From Candidatus Aenigmatarchaeota archaeon (lineage in GTDB: Archaea > Aenigmatarchaeota > Aenigmatarchaeia > JACPZZ01), in contig JACOVS010000036.1 of assembly GCA_016177205.1 (NCBI GenBank), positions 1 to 6,150 on the forward strand: DNA of 6,150 nt, written 5' to 3'. The translations under genes and the position numbers were made by a program. How positions within the stretch are numbered: position 1 is the stretch's first letter; the number at the start of each line of letters is the position of its first letter. Of the stretch, positions 1 through 5,240 are shown piece by piece. The notes beneath the pieces are model-generated. The model was not told where the DNA came from. It did no database searches and was given only the letters and a program-made list of their open reading frames with translations.

Positions 1-20
1 CGTTGGGAGCACCTAATTTT

Positions 21-143
21 CTATCCGTCGCTGCAATCCGAAAACTTTCCGCAGGTTGAACAAACTATTTTGCAATGACGGCCTTCGACAGCCGAATTGC
101 AATGCACACACACGCCGTTTTTCATTATCAAGTCGGTTTGCAT
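21..143 (-). CDS. Cys-rich putative zinc-ribbon microprotein (40 aa)
   Basis: This 40-residue reading frame begins with ATG at 143 and ends at TAG. It has six cysteines: CVHC at residues 12-15, C24, CSTC at 28-31 and C37. Two CxxC knuckles 12 residues apart, with G21-R-H-C and G32 around them and a D-C-S-D tail at 36-39, look like a small zinc ribbon. There is no signal peptide or membrane segment, so a cytosolic zinc-binding or nucleic-acid/protein-binding role is a guess. The ATG at 143 is preferred over the internal ATG at 125 because GTGATT lies four bases before it, resembling the GGTGAT that precedes the nucleotidyltransferase gene. It starts 18 bases after the stop of the 101-residue gene, so the two are probably co-transcribed. 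I recall uncharacterised small proteins with a similar RHCK..C..CG...DCSD pattern but cannot confirm this. Chance is unlikely given the regular cysteine spacing and the ribosome site. Confidence 0.68.
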   Translation of the reverse strand: MQTDLIMKNGVCVHCNSAVEGRHCKIVCSTCGKFSDCSDG

Positions 144-147
144 TGTT

Positions 148-153
148 AATCAC
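148..153 (-). promoter_or_regulatory. Shine-Dalgarno-like GTGATT before the microprotein
   Basis: GTGATT on the minus strand matches most of the archaeal-type ribosome binding motif GGTGATC and ends four bases before the ATG at 143. It lies inside the 18-base gap after the 101-residue gene and decides the choice of start for the microprotein. Confidence 0.5.
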
Positions 154-161
154 GATACAGC

Positions 162-467
162 TTAAGAAAGATTAACTAATTTTAAGCAGGGTATATTTAC
201 ACGGTCACAGACAATAAGTTCTCTTTTTCCGTCGTTTGTTGGCATGTCTTGATCGGGAACAACAGGAACACCACAGAAATTAAGAATTCTTTTATCGTGG
301 AATTCTCGCCTTTCTTTATCTGACATGGAAGACCAAAGCTGAATTCTAATAGAGTTAAAAGTTTTGTAATCCGTTTTTATCAGACTCGAACCGTAAACCA
401 GCGAGTTGTGCAGATCTTCAAGGTTCAAACCTAACCCATTCTTGTTTATGGTTTTCATAGCTACCAT
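162..467 (-). CDS. Hypothetical protein, 101 aa
   Basis: I do not recognise this protein. It reads M-V-A-M-K-T-I-N and so on, with a charged stretch (S-D-K-E-R-R-E-F-H-D, residues 49-58), a hydrophobic GVPVVPDQDMP segment around 66-76 and a C-terminal L-I-V-C-D run. There is no signal peptide, membrane segment or known metal motif. The start may be the ATG at 467 or the one at 458; neither has a clear Shine-Dalgarno. An A/T-rich TTAAATAT at 491-484 could be a promoter giving a nearly leaderless message, or the gene may be read through from nrdJ, which ends 39 bases upstream. Its GC content, counted over 181-480, is about 38%, well below the 47-63% seen in sampled stretches of nrdJ, hinting at recent acquisition or weak constraint. 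The microprotein gene follows 18 bases later. It is probably a real gene because it is the only sensible reading of the stretch, but its function is unknown. Confidence 0.55.
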   Translation of the reverse strand: MVAMKTINKNGLGLNLEDLHNSLVYGSSLIKTDYKTFNSIRIQLWSSMSDKERREFHDKRILNFCGVPVVPDQDMPTNDGKRELIVCDRVNIPCLKLVNLS

Positions 468-506
468 TATCTTGTGTTCGGGAATATTTAATAGTTCTTA
501 CCACCT

Positions 507-3005
507 TCACGCCGAAGTGCAAACACCCCAGCCGCATGACGGGCAGGACAGGCAGCCCTCTTTCTTTAACAGGCCCGTCCCGCATTCTTTGCAGTTTTTC
601 AGTTCGTGCATTGGTGTGTCATTGCCGTTGTCCATTGAATGGCCGTGTGTTTCCACGGATATGCGTTTTGGTTCCTCTTTTTTTACAGATACCAGCACCT
701 GGTTCTTTATCGACGAATCGCGGAACACGGTTACGTCTTTGCAGCCGAGCTTGTAGGCAAGCATATAACTTTCGCGCATATTCTCAACCGTAGCGTCGGC
801 GGGGAAGTTGTTCGTCTTCGAGATCGAAGAATCTGTCCAACGCTGGAACGCAGCCAGCGCGCGTATGTGGTCTTCGGGTTTGGTGTCCATTGCTGTTACC
901 AGCGTCCTTTTCAAAACGCTCGGAACATATTGGACGCCCTGTATTGTCCCGCCGCTTGCGGCGACATCCTTGATCAGCTGGTCGTCGAACAAACGCTCCC
1001 CGCGCATTATTTTTTCGAAGGCCGGATCTACGTAATAGAAGCTTCCTATCGCGACGTTTTTCTCGAACGCAAGGGTGTAGACCGGTTCGATGCCGGACGA
1101 GCAGCCTGCGATCATCGAGATGCTGCCTGTCGGCGCGATTATTGTTGTGTAACCATTGCGAACGCCGTGGATTTTAATCTGTTCCACAAGCTCGCTCCAG
1201 GCAAAATTCCAGTTGTCGCGGTCTTCGAAGCCCGCAAACGGCAACCGTCCGCCCGGATAGAAGCTTTTGTCAAGATAAGGCATCGGCCCGCGCATTTTTG
1301 CAAGCGCCAAAGATTCGACTTTGGAGTAGTAATTTACAAACTCCATCAATTTCTCCATGAATTTGCGGCCTTCCTCGGAATTGTACGGTAATCGCAGCTC
1401 GTACAACAAATCTGCCAAGCCCATTATCCCAAGGCCGACCTTTCTGGTTGCGAGGGCCATTTGTTCAATTTCCGGGGTGGGCCATTTGTTGATGTCTATC
1501 ACATTGTCGAGGAAGCGCGTTGTCGTGCGGATCGTATTTTTTAAATCTTCCCAGTCGTAATACATCACGCCGTCCTTTTCCTTGACAAACGCCCATACAT
1601 TGATCGACCCTAAATTGCAAGGCTCGTTCGGATAAAGTAAAACTTCCCCACATGGGTTTGTCGTAACAATCGGTCCTAAGTGTTCGAAGAACGGGTTGTA
1701 CTTGTTGACATGGTCGAAAAATATCACGCCCGGTTCCGCGGATTCCCACGCCTGGTAGACTATCATGTCGAACAACAGCCTTGGGTTAACAGTCCTGACA
1801 ATTTCGCCGCTCCTTGGGTTGATCAGCGGATATTGCTCATTTTTCTCGTAATAGTCCCAGAAGTCCGGCATTATCAGCACAGAGATGTTGAAATTTCTCA
1901 GCGCCTTGTTGCCCTCCTTGGCCTTTATGAATTTTTCTATGTCCGGATGGTTTGAATTTAAAATTCCCATGTTCGCGCCTCTTCTGATACCGCCTTGTTT
2001 GATAACTTCCGTCATCGTGTCGAACAAACGCATGAAAGACAGCGGGCCTGACGCTATTCCGCTGGTTGATTTTACGATGTCGCCTTCCGGACGCAGCTTC
2101 GAGAAATTGTAACCGAGCCCGCCGCCTGATTTGAATATTACTGCCGCATCTTTCAAGGCTTCCATGATACTTTCTATCGAATCTTCCACCTGAAGGACAA
2201 AACATGCGGATCCCATTCCCAACACGTTGCCAAAGTTCGCAATCGCCGGCGTATTAGGCATGAACTTCTTTGTTGTCATCACGTTGTAGAAGTTTTCTAT
2301 GTCAACTTCATGGTTGTCAAGCTCGCCGGTTTCGATCATGCCCAGCAGCTTGTTCCAGCTTATTTTCATTTTTCCTTCGTTGTTTGCGCGGTCATAGACC
2401 CTTTTGAACGCCTCAAGGTGATAACGGTTCAGGGCGAACTTGCCTATTTTGTAACGGCCGTCGTTTGATGCCGGATCGAAATTTTCCGCAGGGTGCGGCT
2501 TTTCAGCTGTTTGTGCGTTGAATATTCTCGCGTCGTAGAGCACGTTGGCAAGGCCCGTATGGGTTGCGACCCTGGTGAAAAGCTGCCTGGGCGTTTCGAT
2601 CAATTTTCCATCCTCGCTTTTTCTCAGATACCGGGATTTCAAAACGCGCAAGGCGTTGACGTCGAAAATTTTGTCGACTTCGTCGACATTCGCTTTTTCG
2701 AGAACTTTCATTTTTTCCTCTCTTATTTCCGCGCGCTTTTGCCTGTAGAGTATGTAGGCTTTCGCGGTAGCGGCGTGGCCTGATTCTATGAGGATCTTTT
2801 CAACAACATCCTGTATCTCCTCCACTGTAGGGACATTCTTGCCGCGCTCCTCGAGCAGGCGCACAACTTCGTCGCTGAGCTTCTCGGCAACTTTCTTGTC
2901 GCTGCCGCCGACCGCCCTTGCGGCCTTGAAAATTGCGCTTGTTATTTTTTCCTTGTCAAAATTTACAATGCTTCCGTCCCTTTTGACTATCTGCCCGATT
3001 ACCAT
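507..3005 (-). CDS. nrdJ: Adenosylcobalamin-dependent (class II) ribonucleotide reductase, 832 aa
   Basis: The enzyme reduces ribonucleotides to deoxyribonucleotides in the cytosol, using a radical made from adenosylcobalamin on a single catalytic chain. Residues 3-95 form an ATP-cone allosteric domain (VKRDGSIVNFDKEKI). The catalytic barrel follows: MPNTPA at 249-254, the redox cysteine C268 (SAC), the N-P-C-G-E active site with N450, C452 and E454, and C463 in EPCNLGSINV. The 11-residue spacing of C452 and C463 matches class II enzymes such as that of Thermotoga rather than the 23-residue spacing of class I. PTGSISMIAG is at 625-634. The C-terminus has six cysteines (805, 808, 818, 821, 824, 829), a zinc-ribbon/redox-shuttle tail. 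No small-subunit gene is nearby, as expected for class II, and there is no intein. The ATG at 3005 is chosen because GGGGGTT lies shortly before it and the conserved ATP cone starts there; an in-frame TTG at 3014 would add only three residues. It lies 15 bases after nrdR and is probably in its operon. Confidence 0.95.
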   Translation of the reverse strand: MVIGQIVKRDGSIVNFDKEKITSAIFKAARAVGGSDKKVAEKLSDEVVRLLEERGKNVPTVEEIQDVVEKILIESGHAATAKAYILYRQKRAEIREEKMKVLEKANVDEVDKIFDVNALRVLKSRYLRKSEDGKLIETPRQLFTRVATHTGLANVLYDARIFNAQTAEKPHPAENFDPASNDGRYKIGKFALNRYHLEAFKRVYDRANNEGKMKISWNKLLGMIETGELDNHEVDIENFYNVMTTKKFMPNTPAIANFGNVLGMGSACFVLQVEDSIESIMEALKDAAVIFKSGGGLGYNFSKLRPEGDIVKSTSGIASGPLSFMRLFDTMTEVIKQGGIRRGANMGILNSNHPDIEKFIKAKEGNKALRNFNISVLIMPDFWDYYEKNEQYPLINPRSGEIVRTVNPRLLFDMIVYQAWESAEPGVIFFDHVNKYNPFFEHLGPIVTTNPCGEVLLYPNEPCNLGSINVWAFVKEKDGVMYYDWEDLKNTIRTTTRFLDNVIDINKWPTPEIEQMALATRKVGLGIMGLADLLYELRLPYNSEEGRKFMEKLMEFVNYYSKVESLALAKMRGPMPYLDKSFYPGGRLPFAGFEDRDNWNFAWSELVEQIKIHGVRNGYTTIIAPTGSISMIAGCSSGIEPVYTLAFEKNVAIGSFYYVDPAFEKIMRGERLFDDQLIKDVAASGGTIQGVQYVPSVLKRTLVTAMDTKPEDHIRALAAFQRWTDSSISKTNNFPADATVENMRESYMLAYKLGCKDVTVFRDSSIKNQVLVSVKKEEPKRISVETHGHSMDNGNDTPMHELKNCKECGTGLLKKEGCLSCPSCGWGVCTSA

Positions 3006-3020
3006 GCAAAACAACCCCCA

Positions 3021-3467
3021 TTATTTTTTTAACGTTCTGATCTCCTTTTCAAACGACCTGACATCGGAAAAGTTCCGGTATACTGAGGCGAAACGTATGT
3101 ATGCGACTTCGTCCAGTTCGCGCAGCTTTTCCATGACCAGTTCCCCTATACGGCGGGTTTTTATTTCGGTCTTTCCGCCCTCGCGTAATTTCTTCTCCAT
3201 CCCGTCGATGGCCGCTTCAATCTTCTCATGGGACACGGGCCTCTTCTCACAGGCTTTCAGTATGCCGTTGCGAAGCTTGACGCGGTCAAACTTTTCGCGC
3301 CTGCCGTCGCGTTTTACTACGAAAAGGTCCGTCACATCTAATTTCTCGTAAGTAGTGAATCTTTTCCCACATTTAGTGCACTCCCTTCTGCGCCTTACGG
3401 CGTCAAGATCGCTGTCTCTTGTCTCAACAACCTTCGTTTCCGGTGCAGGACAGTAGGGACATTTCAT
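3021..3467 (-). CDS. nrdR: Transcriptional repressor NrdR, 148 aa
   Basis: NrdR senses ATP/dATP through an ATP cone and represses ribonucleotide reductase genes by binding paired NrdR boxes. The protein opens with the family hallmark MKCPYC. A zinc ribbon uses C3, C6, C30 and C33, followed by the typical RRRREC and FTTYE stretches. The ATP cone runs from about residue 47 (LFVVKRDGRREKFDRVKL) to about 137, ending in LDEVAYIRFASVYRNF. The length is typical of the family. The frame is open upstream to a GTG at 3515, but those 16 hydrophobic residues precede the conserved N-terminus and overlap the operator, so the ATG at 3467 is chosen. The downstream nrdJ ATG is 15 bases after its TAA stop. A strong NrdR box just upstream implies autoregulation of nrdR-nrdJ. 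NrdR is common in bacteria and patchy in archaea, so it does not by itself identify the host. Confidence 0.95.
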   Translation of the reverse strand: MKCPYCPAPETKVVETRDSDLDAVRRRRECTKCGKRFTTYEKLDVTDLFVVKRDGRREKFDRVKLRNGILKACEKRPVSHEKIEAAIDGMEKKLREGGKTEIKTRRIGELVMEKLRELDEVAYIRFASVYRNFSDVRSFEKEIRTLKK

Positions 3468-3478
3468 GATGACCACAA

Positions 3479-3494
3479 ACACTACAGGTAGTGT
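3479..3494. promoter_or_regulatory. NrdR box 1 (operator)
   Basis: ACACTACAGGTAGTGT fits the NrdR-box consensus as I remember it (ACAC-W-A-n4-T-W-GTGT) in all outer positions. It is the core of a perfect 20-bp inverted repeat (3477-3496) with 9-bp arms and a 2-bp centre. It ends 12 bases before the nrdR start codon. The 2-base centre is too small for a good RNA loop, so a DNA operator is the better reading. Confidence 0.82.
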
Positions 3495-3511
3495 TTTCCA
3501 GAAATAAGAAA

Positions 3512-3527
3512 ACACTATAAGTCAAAC
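3512..3527. promoter_or_regulatory. Degenerate second NrdR box
   Basis: The left half ACACTATA matches the NrdR-box half-site exactly, while the right half (AGTCAAAC) is poorly conserved. Its offset from box 1 is 33 bp, close to three helical turns and to the roughly 31-32 bp spacing known for paired NrdR boxes. It overlaps a possible TATA element (TTATAG, minus strand 3520-3515). The pair would let an NrdR oligomer block the nrdR-nrdJ promoter. Confidence 0.55.
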
Positions 3528-3553
3528 GGCATATCATTATAGGGTTCGGCGGC

Positions 3554-3561
3554 TTATATAA
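3554..3561 (-). promoter_or_regulatory. Archaeal-type TATA box for the nrdR-nrdJ operon
   Basis: The minus strand reads TTATATAA, preceded by the purine-containing GAAA that could serve as a BRE. It would place transcription start near 3531 and give a leader of about 64 bases containing both NrdR boxes. A weaker TTATAG at 3520-3515 would start transcription near 3491, with box 1 over the start site and box 2 over the TATA. The sequence alone does not decide between them. A TATAAT also occurs at 3541-3536 but has no -35 partner. Confidence 0.5.
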
Positions 3562-3627
3562 TTTCGGGCGGTGAATCGCCTGTTTTTGGGGTTTGCGGCG
3601 CAATTAGTAAAATTACCGTCGCCCGGT

Positions 3628-4251
3628 TTATCCGGTTTTCGTAATCAGCCCGCTGAACCGTTCCTCGACCTTTTCCCAATCTATGTTTTCAAGGTAGGCC
3701 TGTATGTATTTTGCGCGGTCCGGGCCGTAATCGTAGTAATAGGAGTGTTCGAAAACATCCAGCGCGACCATCGGGATTGCGCCCCATACTGCGCCCTGGT
3801 TCTGCGTGTCGCCGATGAAATTCCTTAATCGCCCGTCCGACGGATCAAACACCAAAACAGCCCAGCCTAACGCCACTTTCGCCGATGCGACGAAATCCTC
3901 TTTCCATGCGTCGAAAGAGCCGAAATCCTGCGCTATTTTTTTTACAATTCCAAGATTCATGTCCGGCCCGCCGTCGCCGCCGAGCATGCCCCAATAAATT
4001 TCATGGAGTATTTGCCCGTTCGCGTTGAACGTCTCGCGCTCTTTCAAGCCCCGGAACAAAGACCAGTTCGCATTGGCTTTTGAGCGATCGACCTTTTGCA
4101 ACTCGAGTTCAATCTCATTTCTTTTATTGACATAGCCTGCGTAGTGCGTGTCGTGATGCCATTTGTTGACCTGTTCCGATATACCCTTGGTGGCGTTGTA
4201 AGCGAACGGCAAGGGTTTCACAGGATGTTTTCCCTGGTTGTTTTCCGCCAT
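3628..4251 (-). CDS. sod: Iron/manganese superoxide dismutase, 207 aa
   Basis: It converts superoxide to oxygen and hydrogen peroxide, most likely in the cytosol since no signal peptide is visible. The N-terminal helical hairpin domain includes LPFAY at 14-18 and WHHDTHYAGYV at 31-41. The C-terminal alpha/beta domain includes GWAVLVFDP and ALDVFEHSYYYDYG. All four metal ligands are present: H32, H83 (ILHEIYW), D165 and H169. The second-shell residues H36 and Y40 are also present. Position 79, four before H83, is Gly rather than the Gln of classical iron enzymes, and Gln occurs in the C-terminal domain (Q150/Q152), a Mn-like or cambialistic arrangement; the metal cannot be assigned from sequence. 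The length is typical. The ATG at 4251 is preferred over TTG at 4263. No Shine-Dalgarno is visible, and a TATA-like box about 35 bases upstream suggests a very short leader. It implies exposure to oxygen. Confidence 0.94.
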   Translation of the reverse strand: MAENNQGKHPVKPLPFAYNATKGISEQVNKWHHDTHYAGYVNKRNEIELELQKVDRSKANANWSLFRGLKERETFNANGQILHEIYWGMLGGDGGPDMNLGIVKKIAQDFGSFDAWKEDFVASAKVALGWAVLVFDPSDGRLRNFIGDTQNQGAVWGAIPMVALDVFEHSYYYDYGPDRAKYIQAYLENIDWEKVEERFSGLITKTG

Positions 4252-4282
4252 AAAATAAACCAATTTTGATTGGGCTTTTTGG

Positions 4283-4290
4283 TATTTATG
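4283..4290 (-). promoter_or_regulatory. Putative TATA box for the superoxide dismutase gene
   Basis: CATAAATA on the minus strand is centred about 35 bases upstream of the ATG at 4251. A start about 26 bases downstream would leave a leader of roughly 9 bases, which agrees with the missing Shine-Dalgarno. A better TATAAATA (minus strand 4334-4327) would give a leader of about 54 bases instead. Both lie in a 9-bp direct repeat, GGTATTTAT on the plus strand, at 4281-4289 and 4325-4333. Confidence 0.4.
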
Positions 4291-4328
4291 CTTTCAGCGG
4301 TTTTTCCGCCAGCAACGCGTTTAAGGTA

Positions 4329-4336
4329 TTTATAGT
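4329..4336 (+). promoter_or_regulatory. Putative TATA box for the nucleotidyltransferase-epimerase operon
   Basis: TTTATAGT on the plus strand resembles the archaeal TATA consensus and predicts transcription start near 4358, inside the palindrome at 4354-4370. The same bases read TATAAATA on the other strand, so this element may serve both divergent genes. Confidence 0.45.
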
Positions 4337-4353
4337 ATCCATCGTATTATCTT

Positions 4354-4370
4354 GTAGTATAACGTACTAC
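4354..4370. promoter_or_regulatory. Palindrome, candidate operator for the ribbon-helix-helix fusion
   Basis: GTAGTATAACGTACTAC has 6-bp perfect arms (GTAGTA/TACTAC) around a 5-base centre; the next pair inward is T opposite G. It lies between the TATA box and the Shine-Dalgarno of the fusion gene, over the expected transcription start. Ribbon-helix-helix dimers bind short palindromes or repeats and often repress their own gene, so autoregulation is an inference. Further GTAT copies at 4335 and 4344 may extend the site. Confidence 0.45.
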
Positions 4371-4374
4371 CTCT

Positions 4375-4380
4375 GGTGAT
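4375..4380 (+). promoter_or_regulatory. Shine-Dalgarno GGTGAT
   Basis: GGTGAT is complementary to the AUCACC near the 3' end of 16S rRNA and sits five bases before the ATG at 4386. It favours this ATG over the in-frame TTG at 4383. Confidence 0.7.
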
Positions 4381-4385
4381 TTTTG

Positions 4386-5234
4386 ATGAAACAAAAGATA
4401 TCGTTAACGCTTTCCGATGAAATCTTAAAAGACGTCGACCGCATGGTCGACGGCAACATAATAACGAACCGCTCGCACGCTGTTGAGGTGCTGATCAAAA
4501 GGGCAATGGATCAGGGAACCATAACGCAGGCCCTGATTCTTGCCGGCGGCAAAGGGACGAAATTCAGGCCGTTTACGTACGAAATACCCAAGACTATGAT
4601 ACCTGTTGCCGGCAAGCCCATACTTGAGCACATTATCAACAGGTTGAAATCTGTCGGCGTGAAGAACATACTGCTTTCGGTAAGCTACAAGGCGGAAAAA
4701 ATAATCAGCTATTTCGGCGACGGTTCAAATTTCGGCGTCAAGATCGATTACATCATTGAGAACGAACCCCTCGGAACCGCAGGCCCCATAATACTTGCGA
4801 AGAACAGGCTAGACAACACCTTTTTTATGCTCAACGGCGACATTGTAGCCAACATAGATTACGACGATGTTGTCAAATTTCACCGCTCCTCCGGGGCAAA
4901 GTTCACCATGGTGCTGGCGCAGGCCGACGACCCAACAAAGTTTGGCATGGCGGAAATGAAAGGCAATAAGATCATAGGGTTTACCGCAAAGCCTACGAAA
5001 GACGATAAACAATCCAGGCTTGTCAACGCGGGAATTTACGTTCTGAGCAAAGTCATACTCGATTACATAAAATCCGATTTCCAGATGATCGAGAACATTT
5101 TTCCCGAGATCGCCAAGGAGAGCCTGCTAAACGGCTACATACATCCTGGTTACTGGGTCGACATAGGATCCATTGAATCGTATGAAAAGGTTCAAAAGGA
5201 CCTGCAGGACGGAAAGTTAAACTGGTTGTCGTGA
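4386..5234 (+). CDS. Ribbon-helix-helix / sugar-phosphate nucleotidyltransferase fusion, 282 aa
   Basis: Residues 3-43 form a ribbon-helix-helix DNA-binding domain of the CopG/Arc type: strand KISLTLS, helix DEILKDVDRMV, turn with N28-R-S, helix HAVEVLIKRAM. From about residue 48 a nucleotidyltransferase domain follows (QALILAGG), with the signature G54-G-K-G-T-K-F-R-P and PKTMIPVAGKP at 68-78. EPLGTAGP is at 127-134, the metal-binding Asp is in NGD at 152, and the second is D259 in WVDIGS. Such enzymes join a sugar-1-phosphate to an NTP to make an NDP-sugar and pyrophosphate. There is no C-terminal beta-helix, so no acetyltransferase arm. The usual Arg of GTR is Lys59, a conservative change. 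The sugar and nucleotide are unknown. The epimerase gene begins 6 bases after its TGA, so the pair probably makes one activated sugar for surface glycans. The DNA-binding domain and the upstream palindrome suggest a dual-role enzyme-regulator; domain-only dimerisation is the alternative. Confidence 0.9.
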   Translation: MKQKISLTLSDEILKDVDRMVDGNIITNRSHAVEVLIKRAMDQGTITQALILAGGKGTKFRPFTYEIPKTMIPVAGKPILEHIINRLKSVGVKNILLSVSYKAEKIISYFGDGSNFGVKIDYIIENEPLGTAGPIILAKNRLDNTFFMLNGDIVANIDYDDVVKFHRSSGAKFTMVLAQADDPTKFGMAEMKGNKIIGFTAKPTKDDKQSRLVNAGIYVLSKVILDYIKSDFQMIENIFPEIAKESLLNGYIHPGYWVDIGSIESYEKVQKDLQDGKLNWLS

Positions 5235-5240
5235 GCGATT

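Noticed and set aside
1..78. Plus-strand frame open from the left edge for 25 codons to a TGA, as a possible gene end
   Set aside because: It overlaps the Cys6 microprotein on the other strand, is very short and shows no motif.
639..1391. A 250-codon plus-strand open frame
   Set aside because: It lies wholly antisense to nrdJ, whose motifs are unmistakable, has no recognisable domain and has an odd His/Arg/Cys-rich composition, so it is a shadow frame.
2788..3351. A 187-codon plus-strand open frame across the nrdR-nrdJ junction
   Set aside because: It is antisense to two conserved genes and is Ser/Phe-rich low-complexity, typical of a reverse-complement shadow.
3468..3515. N-terminal extension of NrdR from GTG at 3515, giving 16 hydrophobic residues
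   Set aside because: It could look like a signal or membrane segment, but NrdR is cytosolic and begins at MKCPYC; the extra bases contain the NrdR box.
3536..3541. Perfect TATAAT on the minus strand as a bacterial -10 box
   Set aside because: No -35 hexamer lies at the right spacing (AAATTA is found there), and the nearby TTATATAA fits an archaeal promoter better.
3567..3580. GGCG-GTGAAT-CGCC inverted repeat after the dismutase gene as a terminator
   Set aside because: The stem is only 4 bp and no T-tract follows on the minus strand.
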